DNA of 64,000 bases from Pseudohongiella spirulinae (GTDB lineage Bacteria > Pseudomonadota > Gammaproteobacteria > Pseudomonadales > Pseudohongiellaceae): positions 2,728,001 to 2,792,000 of the forward strand of contig NZ_CP013189.1 in assembly GCF_001444425.1 (NCBI RefSeq), read 5' to 3'. The position numbers were made by a program, and so were the translations under genes. The notes under the pieces were generated by a model, which saw only the letters and a program-made list of their open reading frames with translations, searched no databases and was not told the origin of the DNA. Numbering within the stretch: position 1 is the stretch's first letter; each line of letters starts with the position of its first letter. This document shows positions 1 to 7,600 of this stretch, piece after piece.

Positions 1-288
1 TATGATTGTCCCCAGACAGCCTGAACCAATGGTTAAACTGGTGAACGAACGGTAGTCTCGCTGGTGCTGGCGTCAGAATCGCCAAACCAGCGCAACGGAG
101 AGTTCAAACTCGATGTCCCTGCGATGCACCAGTTGAACGCCCGTCGACCGATAGCCGCCGCTGAGCTGGTACGCAGGCAGTCCCGAGTTGCGCCACTGCG
201 TACCGAGCACCTCGACCAGAAACACCTTGCCAGTACGCCGTCCGGACAACTGCAACGAGGGCATCCAAGATCAATCCGGATGGGCACC
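1..288. other. accessory DNA without an intact gene
   Basis: I see no complete gene here. On the minus strand, positions 264-73 encode a 63-residue open stretch ending ALVWRF followed by a stop. Alternating polar and hydrophobic residues with a terminal Phe would suit the last strands of an outer-membrane beta-barrel protein, but there is an in-frame stop immediately upstream of its first Met and no ribosome-binding site. It is at best a gene remnant. Together with the broken genes on either side of fic, this suggests horizontally acquired, decaying DNA. The family is not identified. Confidence 0.3.
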
Positions 289-477
289 ATGAGCACCCTG
301 AATCATTCTAGGACCGAACGTCTCGACGTTCGTGCAAGCGCGCCAGTCAAGCAACTGCTACAGGAAGCCGCGTCTGAAGAAGTAGCGCACCCGGCCGCAG
401 CGCCTCAGGAACCTGGGCCCGAGAGCCAAGCGATCTCCTTGCAGAAGCCTATTCGCGGCATTTCCTGCGGCGAATAG
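289..477 (+). pseudogene. DUF1778 (TacA-type) antitoxin remnant
   Basis: The reading frame from the ATG at 289 begins MSTLNHSRTERLDVRASAP and continues VKQLLQEAA. This matches the N-terminal ribbon-helix-helix of DUF1778 antitoxins, the DNA-binding partners of GNAT acetyltransferase toxins. After about 28 residues the similarity stops, and the remaining 34 codons (Pro/Ala/Glu-rich, ending at TAG 475-477) do not look like the family's second helix or toxin-binding tail. No GNAT toxin gene follows. I read it as the 5' end of an antitoxin gene joined to unrelated DNA. The N-terminal match is seen in the sequence; loss of function is inferred. Confidence 0.5.
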
Positions 478-478
478 G
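448..478. repeat. imperfect inverted repeat
   Basis: CCTATTCGCGGC (448-459) and GCGGCGAATAGG (467-478) are inverted copies that pair at 11 of 12 positions, around the 7-base loop ATTTCCT. The right arm spans the stop of the antitoxin remnant. There is only a weak T-rich stretch after it (TCGGTCTTTCC), so it could be a poor terminator, a REP-like palindrome or the end of a mobile segment. No second copy was noticed in the window. Confidence 0.4.
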
Positions 479-512
479 TCGGTCTTTCCCCGCAAGATCC
501 CAACTCTGGCAA

Positions 513-575
513 ATTGGGTGCAAATGGGCGTTTTAATGGATGCATCTCGAAAATGGGTGTAAATGGGTGTAGTAT
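513..575 (+). promoter_or_regulatory. repeated AAATGGGTG elements and candidate fic promoter
   Basis: Two direct-repeat blocks precede fic: TTGGGTGCAAATGGGCG (514-530) and AAATGGGTGTAAATGGGTGT (551-570). Together they give four near-copies of (A)AATGGGTG with about 10-base periodicity inside each block, as expected for an operator bound on one face of the helix. TAGTAT at 570-575 could be a -10 box, but it lies only about 7 bases before the fic ATG, which would make the mRNA leaderless. The regulator is unknown; the winged-helix domain of the Fic protein itself is an obvious candidate. Confidence 0.4.
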
Positions 576-581
576 TGGTTC

Positions 582-1631
582 ATGCTGAAAACCGACACCA
601 TCCAGATCACCCCGGAGATCCTGAGTCTCATCGCCAGGATCGACGAGTTCAAGGGCGCCTGGCGCGCCTTAGGCACGCTCGCGCCCGATCGGCTGTCGGC
701 CCTGCGCCGCGTAGCCACCATCGAGAGCATCGGCTCATCAACCCGCATCGAGGGCAGCAAGCTGTCCGACCGAGAAGTAGAACAGTTGCTGTCGAACCTG
801 GAGATCAAGTCCTTCGCCACCCGCGACGAGCAGGAGGTGGCCGGCTACGCCGAGCTGATGGACCTGGTGTTCTCGTCGTGGCAGGACATACCATTCACCG
901 AGAACCACATCAAACAGTTACACCAGATTCTGCTGCGCCACAGCGAGAAGGACACCTGGCATCGCGGCAACTACAAGACCAACTCGAACAGCGTTGCCGC
1001 CTTCGACGAGACCGACGCGCAGATCGGTATCGTCTTTCAGACGGCTTCACCCTTCGACACACCTCGCCTGATGACCGAGTTGGTGGCCTGGGTGAACCAG
1101 GAGCGCGAGAAGGCTCTTCTACATCCGCTCCTGATCATCGCCCTGTGCGTCGTCGTGTTCCTGGAGATCCACCCCTTCCAGGACGGCAACGGGCGACTCT
1201 CCCGCGTGTTGACCACGCTCCTGCTCCTGCAGGCCGGTTACGCCTATGTGCCGTACAGCTCGCTGGAAAGTGCGGTCGAGCAAAGCAAGGAAACGTACTA
1301 CCTGGCTTTGCGGCAGACACAGGGCACGATCCGCACAGAGGCGCCGAACTGGCAACCGTGGCTGAAGTTCTTCCTGCGCTCACTGGCCGAGCAGGTGCGG
1401 CGTCTGGAGAAGAAAGTCGAGCGCGAGAAGATCGTGCTTGCAGCCATGCCGGAATTGCAGCTACAGATCGTGGAGTTCGCCCGCGAGCACGGGCGCGTGA
1501 CTATCGGCGAGGCCATCAAACTGACGGGGGCCAGCCGCAACACGCTCAAGCAGCATTTCCGGGCGCTGGTCGAGCGCGGCACGCTTGATCGGCACGGCAG
1601 TGGCCGTGGAGTTTGGTACGGCCTGCACTGA
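582..1631 (+). CDS. Fic family protein (class II, winged-helix C-terminus)
   Basis: This 349-residue protein is a probable AMP-transferase (or other NMP-transferase) that modifies target proteins from ATP. The Fic core motif HPFQDGNGR sits at residues 197-205 and carries the catalytic His and the metal and phosphate-binding residues. An N-terminal inhibitory motif of the (S/T)xxxE(G/N) form is present as STRIEG at about residues 53-58, so it is class II and self-inhibited through Glu57. The last 50 residues form a winged helix (GEAIKLTGASRNTLKQHF), suggesting DNA binding or autoregulation. No Shine-Dalgarno precedes the ATG. An antitoxin remnant lies upstream and a broken glucosaminidase gene downstream, so the gene looks like cargo of an insertion. 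The target is unknown. Confidence 0.9.
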   Translation: MLKTDTIQITPEILSLIARIDEFKGAWRALGTLAPDRLSALRRVATIESIGSSTRIEGSKLSDREVEQLLSNLEIKSFATRDEQEVAGYAELMDLVFSSWQDIPFTENHIKQLHQILLRHSEKDTWHRGNYKTNSNSVAAFDETDAQIGIVFQTASPFDTPRLMTELVAWVNQEREKALLHPLLIIALCVVVFLEIHPFQDGNGRLSRVLTTLLLLQAGYAYVPYSSLESAVEQSKETYYLALRQTQGTIRTEAPNWQPWLKFFLRSLAEQVRRLEKKVEREKIVLAAMPELQLQIVEFAREHGRVTIGEAIKLTGASRNTLKQHFRALVERGTLDRHGSGRGVWYGLH

Positions 1632-1657
1632 GGGGGGCAGCTCTCGGTTCGCCTTTG

Positions 1658-1873
1658 CATTCAGTGCAGCGATATCTGTTCAACCTGAACAGCCATGAAG
1701 CCTATACCCAACTGCGCATTTCACGCGCCGAGTTGAGAGAGGAAGGCGAACCCATTACCGGGCTCGATCTTGTTGATAACCTGAGACGCTACTCCGAGCG
1801 CGGCGATGACTATATTGAAGAGTTACAATCAATGATTCGCTTCAATAACCTCACAGAGCTGGATGTGGAATAA
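1658..1873 (+). pseudogene. 3' fragment of a Bax-like glucosaminidase gene
   Basis: About 70 codons, starting roughly at HSVQRYLFNLNSHEAY and ending MIRFNNLTELDVE, match the C-terminal end of Bax/FlgJ-type glucosaminidases as I remember them: an NLN(T/S)Hxx(Y/F) helix, then YSERGxxYIEELxxMIRFN. The catalytic glucosaminidase domain is missing; upstream sequence belongs to fic, whose stop is at 1631. The frame stays open back to 1613 inside fic, but that part is a shadow. The simplest reading is that the incoming fic segment replaced or interrupted the 5' part of a chromosomal bax gene at about 1632-1658. It is unlikely to be expressed as a functional enzyme. Confidence 0.6.
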
Positions 1874-1878
1874 GCCAG

Positions 1879-2427
1879 CTACCACATCAGATCATCAGGC
1901 ACCGGATAGTCCTTGTAGGGATCGTCTTCTGCCGTATCTGATTCATTTTTGGCCGCCAGAAACACCACGGCTTCGCCGAAACGTTCAGCAATTTTGTCAG
2001 CGATGTTACGTGGCACCAGCACATATTTGTCGTCATTCTGGCAGATTGCCAGTACGCCCTTGGCCAGTTGATCCTGCTCTTTCTGAGTAACATAGATCTG
2101 CTTGATCTTTTTGCTGGCAGGATCAGTGAAATTAAAACGGATATCTCCCTGGGATCTAAAACCACTGTGGTCGAGCATCTGTCTGATCTGCGCGCGCATG
2201 GCTTTCTGCCGCTCGGCCTCCACACGTTGCAGGTTCAGCAAGCGGTCACGCTCAGCCTTTTCGACACGTTGTTGTGCAAGGCGGGCCTGTGTTTCATCCA
2301 CTGTTGCAGCGCCCTTTTTCTGTTTAGGTTGCTTACTCTGTTTGCGCTGCTCCTTCTGCGCATTTTTCACTTTTTTCTGATCGACCAGGCCCGCTTTTAA
2401 TAATTGGTCTGCCAGTGACTTAGCCAT
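1879..2427 (-). CDS. DUF2058 family protein (YaiL-like)
   Basis: This 182-residue, highly charged cytoplasmic protein belongs to the DUF2058/YaiL family of gammaproteobacteria, whose role is not firmly established. It begins MAKSLADQLLKAGLVDQKK, typical of the family, and is followed by a Lys/Gln/Glu/Arg-rich coiled-coil stretch (about 20-85). The C-terminal part contains IRFNFTDPASKKIKQIYVT and ends in an acidic tail with PYKDYPVPDDLMW. Length is normal. It lies 3 bases downstream of the CoA-transferase-like gene on the same strand and is probably co-transcribed with it. Confident on family, not on function. Confidence 0.88.
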   Translation of the reverse strand: MAKSLADQLLKAGLVDQKKVKNAQKEQRKQSKQPKQKKGAATVDETQARLAQQRVEKAERDRLLNLQRVEAERQKAMRAQIRQMLDHSGFRSQGDIRFNFTDPASKKIKQIYVTQKEQDQLAKGVLAICQNDDKYVLVPRNIADKIAERFGEAVVFLAAKNESDTAEDDPYKDYPVPDDLMW

Positions 2428-2430
2428 GAT

Positions 2431-3699
2431 TCAGATGCCTTTTCTTAATTGATCCCGAAAATCCGGGTGTGCAATATTTATCAATTGCTGCGCCCGTTCG
2501 CGCAGACTGCTGCCGCTGAGCTTGGCGATGCCAAACTCTGTCACCACATAATCCACCTGAGCGCGGGACGTCACAACGCCGGCACCAGGAGCCAGTTGGG
2601 CGGTAATACGCGATTCTTTTCCACCCCGGGCTGTGGACGGCAATGCGATAATGGAACGCCCATTTACAGATAAACGGGCGCCGGTCACAAAATCCACCTG
2701 CCCCCCAAATCCCGAGTAAATCTTGTTGCCTATGGAGTCCGAACAAACCTGCCCGCCCAGATCGATCTGAATGGCGCTGTTAATCGACACCGTCTGGGGA
2801 TTTTTGCGGATAACCGCCGGCGAGTTCACATAGCCGACATCCAGAAACAGCAACTGGGTGTTATCGTCCACGTAGTCGTAAAAAGCACGGTCGCCCATGC
2901 CAAAGCTGGTGACAATCTTGCCTGGCTGGATAACTTTGCGGCTGTTGTCGATAACACCTGACTCAATCAGAGGCAGCACACCGTTGGAAAACATCTCGGT
3001 ATGAATGCCCAGATGTTTGTGCCCGTGCAGCGCGGCAAGCGCGGCATCCGGTATTGCGCCAATTCCCATCTGCAGGCAATCTCCGTCACGAATCAACTGT
3101 GCGACCTGCTGCCCGATCTGCCGATGTACATCGGCAAATTCTTTGGGTTTGTGTTCAGCGATCGGTGAATCGATCTCTATCGCGTAATCGATACGCTTTA
3201 GCGGAATCATGGCGTCGCCGTGAGTCCGTGGCATTTGCGGGTTGATCTGGGCGATGATCAATGGTGCCACTTCGCAGGCTGCCAACGTGGCTTCCACAGA
3301 CACACCCAGGGAACAGTTACCGTGGCGGTCGGGCGGCGAGACCTGAATGATGGCGGCATCCAGCGGCTGCTCACCACGCCGAAACAAGGTTGGGATGTCG
3401 GACAAAAAAACCGGCACGTAATCGGCCAGTCCCTGATTGACCAGCTCACGCGAACTTTTGCCAACAAAAAAGCAGCGATTGCGCAGATGCCCCTTCAGGG
3501 CGGGATCACAGACGGCTTCGGAATGTTCCAGATGCAACTGCAACAGTTCCACGTCCTGCAACTGACGACTATGCTCGGCCAGCGCCTCCAGCAGTCGATA
3601 CGGTGTGGCGGCCATAGAATGGCACCACACCCTGAAGCCTGACTGAATGGGCTGCACCGCCTGCAACGCAGAATCACAGAAATGGGTCACCGGACACAC
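2431..3699 (-). CDS. acetyl-CoA hydrolase / CoA-transferase family protein
   Basis: This 422-residue protein belongs to the family that contains acetyl-CoA hydrolase, succinyl-CoA:acetate CoA-transferase and 4-hydroxybutyrate CoA-transferase. These enzymes move CoA between acyl groups through a glutamyl-CoA intermediate. The probable catalytic Glu is E235 in IHTEMFSNG, preceded by the CoA-binding GIGAIPDAAL loop (212-221). The C-terminal FGGQVDF and LPSTARGG segments are also typical. The start is a GTG with AAGGAG close in front; a second GTG three codons later is possible. The sequence resembles the 4-hydroxybutyrate/acetate group more than the YjcF/Ach1 group, but the substrate cannot be assigned. 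DUF2058 follows after 3 bases. Confidence 0.85.
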   Translation of the reverse strand: MCPVTHFCDSALQAVQPIQSGFRVWCHSMAATPYRLLEALAEHSRQLQDVELLQLHLEHSEAVCDPALKGHLRNRCFFVGKSSRELVNQGLADYVPVFLSDIPTLFRRGEQPLDAAIIQVSPPDRHGNCSLGVSVEATLAACEVAPLIIAQINPQMPRTHGDAMIPLKRIDYAIEIDSPIAEHKPKEFADVHRQIGQQVAQLIRDGDCLQMGIGAIPDAALAALHGHKHLGIHTEMFSNGVLPLIESGVIDNSRKVIQPGKIVTSFGMGDRAFYDYVDDNTQLLFLDVGYVNSPAVIRKNPQTVSINSAIQIDLGGQVCSDSIGNKIYSGFGGQVDFVTGARLSVNGRSIIALPSTARGGKESRITAQLAPGAGVVTSRAQVDYVVTEFGIAKLSGSSLRERAQQLINIAHPDFRDQLRKGI

Positions 3700-3826
3700 T
3701 CTCCTTGCGAATCAAACACAGGCAACCATCATACAACAGTGCCGTGTACATAGCAGGTGGTTACCGCAAGCTGACTTGCGCTAACAGACGTTTAATGGTC
3801 AGTCTGACCTGGAGCGTGTCATTGCA

Positions 3827-4351
3827 TTATGCCCTCGCACGCTGCTTGTGACCATCACGCAAATGCATCAGCGACTCGCCGGCCAGTGTCTCTCCCTCCA
3901 GGTCGTAGGCTTTACCAAAACCTTTCACATATCGACCGCGCTGGGGAATCAGGCGGAACATCTTGAAGTCACTGTGTTCGCCCAGATTACGCGGCCGCTC
4001 GCCATGCCTGCTTACCAAGGCCGCCATCGCCTGGTGCCAGTCCTCACTGCCATAATCAAGCAGTTGCGCTCTGACACTGTAGTTGACCCGCTTACGGGCA
4101 AACAGCTCCTCTGCCGTATCCTCATCTTCGATGATCAATACCGATGCTCGCGGGTGATTGCGCAGGTTCAGCGCATGAATCGCAATGTCGCTGAGCAGCA
4201 CATACAGGCAGTGTTCGCCGATACCGTAGGGCGCATAGGAGGCGTAGGGCTGGCCGTCCGCATCCAGGGTGGCCAGTTGCAGGCTTTTGCGCCCCTCAAT
4301 CATCTGCATAACTTCGTCGCTGAGACGGCTTTCCATCTGTTTATTTTTCAT
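3827..4351 (-). CDS. hutZ: HutZ/HugZ-type haem utilisation protein
   Basis: This 174-residue protein has the split-barrel flavin-reductase/PNPOx-like fold found in HutZ and HugZ, which degrade or handle haem in the cytoplasm to release iron. Family features include the opening helix ending in MIEGRKSLQLATLDADGQP, the ASYAPY strand, RASVLIIEDE and the C-terminal FKMFRLIPQRGRYVKGFGKAY. The ATG at 4351 is chosen because AAGGAAA lies at proper distance; a longer upstream frame is a shadow of hutX. It follows hutX by 13 bases in a hutXZ operon. The operon is divergent from the hmuTUV importer, with a Fur-like site between them. Haem oxygenase activity is inferred from the family. Confidence 0.88.
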   Translation of the reverse strand: MKNKQMESRLSDEVMQMIEGRKSLQLATLDADGQPYASYAPYGIGEHCLYVLLSDIAIHALNLRNHPRASVLIIEDEDTAEELFARKRVNYSVRAQLLDYGSEDWHQAMAALVSRHGERPRNLGEHSDFKMFRLIPQRGRYVKGFGKAYDLEGETLAGESLMHLRDGHKQRARA

Positions 4352-4364
4352 GGTGGTGGTTTCC

Positions 4365-4757
4365 TTACGAAGGTTGGACGCGCAGAGCGTCACGGATATT
4401 GTTGAATGCGGCCAATTGCTCCGGGAATATTTGACCCTGGCTGTCGCGGCCCAGAAAAACCTTGAAGATGACCTGACCCTCTGCCGTCTCGAACACAAAC
4501 GCGTAGCTGTCACGCCCGCGATGCGGGCGATCCTGAAAGCGCACATGGTGCATGGCGGCGACCCTCAGATGGCCATGCAAGCCAGGTACAGGGCCATCCA
4601 GGTTATAAAAATCCTCTCCCAACTCGCCGGCCGGGAATGGTCCTTTGAATTCGAATACGCAACCGCCACTGAACACAATGGTGGTCATATCACCCAAGGT
4701 GGTCAGATTCTTCAGCAGCGGCAGCACCTGATCCTGTGGCAGAAAAGCATCTGTCAT
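4365..4757 (-). CDS. hutX: HutX-type haem carrier protein
   Basis: This 130-residue protein belongs to the HutX/ChuX cytoplasmic haem-carrier family, which accepts haem from the inner-membrane importer and passes it to HutZ. Recognisable parts are TTIVFSGGCVFEFKGPFPAG, the LxGHLRVAAMHHVRFQDRPHRGRDSY stretch, in which His and Arg residues sit in the haem-pocket region, and FKVFLGRDSQGQIFPEQLAAF. It is a little shorter than typical HutX (about 160-170 residues) because the N-terminal helical part is reduced. It is the first gene of the hutXZ pair. Fur control is likely, from the site at about 4821-4840. Confidence 0.85.
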   Translation of the reverse strand: MTDAFLPQDQVLPLLKNLTTLGDMTTIVFSGGCVFEFKGPFPAGELGEDFYNLDGPVPGLHGHLRVAAMHHVRFQDRPHRGRDSYAFVFETAEGQVIFKVFLGRDSQGQIFPEQLAAFNNIRDALRVQPS

Positions 4758-4820
4758 TGTTCCTTCCTCAGCATGGTTAGCGTGGCCTATAAATTACCAG
4801 CAGATTCTTTTGTTGTAAAT

Positions 4821-4840
4821 ACGAACTATTATCATTTATA
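4821..4840. promoter_or_regulatory. candidate Fur box between hutXZ and hmuTUV
   Basis: The AT-rich sequence ACGAACTATTATCATTTATA lies in the divergent gap between the haem-utilisation genes and the haem importer. Read on the minus strand it contains AAATGATAATAGTT, close to the central part of the Fur consensus (repeated NAT triplets around GATAAT), with about 12 of 19 positions matching by eye. Its place between two haem-iron operons supports a shared iron-responsive operator. No binding data are implied. Confidence 0.5.
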
Positions 4841-4884
4841 TTTACAATAACAAATCAAGCGCCGAACTGAACACCGAGGACACC

Positions 4885-5739
4885 ATGCGACTTACAGATA
4901 CAGCCCGAACCAGCACCCTGCTGCTGATCTGCCTGACAACACTGATGTTGCCTTCTATTCAGGCAGACACCCTGTCGGCAGATTCGCCGCAACGACTGAT
5001 CAGCACGGATGCTGGCGCCACCGAGATTCTGATTGCACTGGGAGTGGCTGATCGGCTGGTCGCCGTTGATGACAGCAGTCAAACCTTTATAGATCACCAA
5101 CTACCGCGTCTGGGGTACCACCGGGCATTAGCGGCTGAGGGTTTGATGGCGCTGTCGCCCGATCTGATTATCGGCTCTGACACCATGGGCCCGCCGCATG
5201 TCGTCGATGCGCTGTCCCGGGCCCGGATTCCGCTGCTGCAGCTTAATACCCCTCTGACGGTCGGAGAACTGGCTTCCAATATCACAACTTTGTCAGCAGC
5301 TATGGGCGTGCAAGAGAGTAAAGACTTACTGCAAGAATTAGAAAACATACAGCAGCAACTTCAAAATGACACCAACAACAAACCGCTCAGTGCCGCGTTT
5401 CTGCTACGTGCAGAAGGCGGCAAACTGCGCATGGCCGGCTCAGACACGGCTGGCCATGCCTTTGTTGAGCTGATCGGCGCCAGCAACCTGGCCGACTATC
5501 AAGGCTATCGCAGCCTGTCACCGGAGGCCGTGCTGGAGATGCAGCCGGATCTTTTGCTGTTCGCCGACACACAGGGCGGTGGAGCCGCAGCGCTGCTTGC
5601 AGATATGCCAGTGCTCCGCTTCAGCAGCGCCCACGAAAAGGGTTATTTGCTGCTTGTTGATCCTAATGCGCTGGTCGGTGGCATCAGCCTGGCGGCACTG
5701 GATGAGGCGCTGCGCATTAAAAATATTCTGCAACCCTGA
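4885..5739 (+). CDS. hmuT: haemin ABC transporter substrate-binding protein
   Basis: This 284-residue periplasmic protein binds haem for an ABC importer. It has an N-terminal signal peptide (hydrophobic stretch about 12-26, cleavage near IQA-DT). It shows the class III binding-protein pattern of HmuT: RLISTDAGATEILIALGVADRLVAVD, then LSPDLIIGSD, then a second lobe with LSPEAVLEMQPDLLLFAD. The ATG has GAGGA just upstream. It starts the hmuTUV operon, divergent from hutXZ. No haem TonB receptor is adjacent, so outer-membrane uptake must be encoded elsewhere. Assignment rests on sequence and on the haem-gene context. Confidence 0.88.
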   Translation: MRLTDTARTSTLLLICLTTLMLPSIQADTLSADSPQRLISTDAGATEILIALGVADRLVAVDDSSQTFIDHQLPRLGYHRALAAEGLMALSPDLIIGSDTMGPPHVVDALSRARIPLLQLNTPLTVGELASNITTLSAAMGVQESKDLLQELENIQQQLQNDTNNKPLSAAFLLRAEGGKLRMAGSDTAGHAFVELIGASNLADYQGYRSLSPEAVLEMQPDLLLFADTQGGGAAALLADMPVLRFSSAHEKGYLLLVDPNALVGGISLAALDEALRIKNILQP

Positions 5740-5756
5740 CTCACGGTTCTTTCAGA

Positions 5757-6779
5757 ATGCTCAGGGTACCTCTACTATCATCGATACTGATTCTGGCAAC
5801 TTTGCTGCTGGCCGCCATGCTGGCATCGGTAGTGACCGGTGCCATGTCCGTGCCGATGGTCGATGCCCTGCTGTTTATTGGCCAGCGCTTGACCGGACTG
5901 GGCAGCAGCGCGTTGGCACCGCATGAGCAGGCCGTGGTCTGGGAGCTGCGCCTGCCCCGCACGTTGCTGGCGATGCTGGTGGGCGCCCTGCTGGCCCAGT
6001 GTGGCGCCGTCATGCAGGGTATGTTCCGTAATCCACTGGCCGACCCGGGCATCATCGGCGTGTCGGCCGGTGCCGCCGTTGGTGCTGTGCTGGCCATCTT
6101 CTTTTCTACCTCAGCCATGACTGTCTGGAGTGTGCCACTAGGCGCGTTCGGCGGCGGACTGATTTGCAGCCTGCTGGTTTATCAGTTGGCACGCAGCCCG
6201 CTGGGAACCTCAGTACTGGTTCTGCTGCTGGCCGGTATCGCCATTTCAGCACTGGCCGGCAGCCTGATCGGCCTGCTCAGCTATCTGGCCGATGATGCCC
6301 GGCTGCGTGATGTCACCCTGTGGCAGATGGGGTCACTGGCCGCCGCAGACACCTGGCGCCTTTCGCTGCTGGCCGCCGCTGCCGTGCTGCTGACAATTCG
6401 CTTCAATCAACGCGCCGCCGCGCTTAACGCCCTGCTGCTCGGGGAAGCCGAAGCACGCCACCTGGGCATTGACGTGGAAGTCATGAAGCGCGAGCTGATT
6501 CTGCTGGTGGCCCTGGGTGTGGGACTGGCAGTCGCCGCTGCCGGGGTGATCGGTTTTATCGGACTGGTCGTTCCTCATCTGGTGCGCACCCTGACCGGCC
6601 CCGATCATCGCAGCCTGCTGCCTTTGTCCGCCCTGGGGGGTGCGCTGCTGCTGTTGCTGGCGGACCTGATCTCCCGCGTACTGGTCGCTCCCGCCGAACT
6701 ACCGGTCGGCATCGTCACCGGCTTGCTGGGCGCGCCGTTTTTCATTCTGCTGCTGCGACAACTAAAAGGACGCTTCTGA
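5757..6779 (+). CDS. hmuU: haemin ABC transporter permease (FecCD family)
   Basis: This 340-residue inner-membrane permease has about ten hydrophobic helices and the FecCD family signatures: ELRLPRTLLAMLVGALLAQCGAVMQG near residue 65, NPLADPGIIGVSAGAA, and GVIGFIGLVVPHLVRTLTGPDHR near 260. It forms the membrane channel for haem imported by HmuT and powered by HmuV. The first Met is accepted because it starts the first hydrophobic helix and lies 17 bases after hmuT; a Shine-Dalgarno is weak. hmuV begins 1 base after its stop. Confidence 0.9.
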   Translation: MLRVPLLSSILILATLLLAAMLASVVTGAMSVPMVDALLFIGQRLTGLGSSALAPHEQAVVWELRLPRTLLAMLVGALLAQCGAVMQGMFRNPLADPGIIGVSAGAAVGAVLAIFFSTSAMTVWSVPLGAFGGGLICSLLVYQLARSPLGTSVLVLLLAGIAISALAGSLIGLLSYLADDARLRDVTLWQMGSLAAADTWRLSLLAAAAVLLTIRFNQRAAALNALLLGEAEARHLGIDVEVMKRELILLVALGVGLAVAAAGVIGFIGLVVPHLVRTLTGPDHRSLLPLSALGGALLLLLADLISRVLVAPAELPVGIVTGLLGAPFFILLLRQLKGRF

Positions 6780-6780
6780 G

Positions 6781-7536
6781 ATGCTGACTCTGCATGATGT
6801 TTCCGTTCAACAAGGTCAGTTCGACCTGAGTATCGATCATTGGCACAGCGAGGCCGGTGAGCTGCACGCCCTGCTCGGCTGCAACGGCGCCGGTAAATCC
6901 ACCCTGCTGCGCTGCCTGGCTGGTGAACTGCCGCACGACGGCAACATCATGCTGCATGGCCGTGAACTCTCGCAGTGGCCAGCCACTGAACGTGCCCGTC
7001 ACCTGGGCGTGCTACCACAATCCAGCCAGCTCAATTTCTCCTTCTCGGCCGCTGAAGTTGTGGCGCTGGGTGCCACGCCGCTGAGTCTGAGCTGGCGCGA
7101 TCTGCCCGCCGCCATCAACGCCATGATGACCCTGACCGACAGCGCCGCGCTGGCCGGGCAACCCTTCCCCAGCCTGTCCGGCGGAGAGAAGCAGCGCGTG
7201 CATCTGGCCCGCGTGCTGCTGCAGATCAGCCAGGCCGAACAGTCGCCCTGCCTGTTGCTGGATGAACCCACCTCGGCTCAGGATCTCAATCAGCAGCACA
7301 ATCTGCTTACCCTGGTGCGGGAACTCTGCGAGGAGCGAGGTTATGGCGTGGTCGCCATCCTGCACGACCTGAACCACACACTGCGTTATGCTCACCGCTG
7401 CAGTGTGCTGCACCAGGGCCAGCTAGCGCGCTGCGGCACGCCCGAGCAGGTGTTAACACCTGAGTCGGTGGCGCAGCACTGGCAGTACCATGCGCGGTGC
7501 GTGCCGGATGGTAACGGGGGGCGGGTGTTGGTTTAA
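6781..7536 (+). CDS. hmuV: haemin ABC transporter ATP-binding protein
   Basis: This 251-residue ABC ATPase energises haem import. Walker A is GCNGAGKST (about 38-46), the signature is LSGGEKQRV, Walker B is CLLLDEPTSAQDLNQQ, and the switch His is in ILHDLNHTLRYAHR. HmuV proteins typically carry the DEPTSAxD variant seen here, with Ala-Gln replacing the more common Ala-Leu/Asn. It is the last gene of hmuTUV, only 1 base after hmuU. Confidence 0.92.
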   Translation: MLTLHDVSVQQGQFDLSIDHWHSEAGELHALLGCNGAGKSTLLRCLAGELPHDGNIMLHGRELSQWPATERARHLGVLPQSSQLNFSFSAAEVVALGATPLSLSWRDLPAAINAMMTLTDSAALAGQPFPSLSGGEKQRVHLARVLLQISQAEQSPCLLLDEPTSAQDLNQQHNLLTLVRELCEERGYGVVAILHDLNHTLRYAHRCSVLHQGQLARCGTPEQVLTPESVAQHWQYHARCVPDGNGGRVLV

Positions 7537-7600
7537 GGCGCTCGTCCCATGTCGCTCACATGCTTTTCAATAGCGGCCAGAAACAGGGTAAGCTGGCAAC

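Noticed and set aside
563-1588. Long open frame overlapping fic in another phase (341 codons)
   Set aside because: Its product is Arg/Pro/Ala-rich with no domain pattern, while the overlapping frame gives a clear Fic protein. It is a shadow of GC-rich coding DNA.
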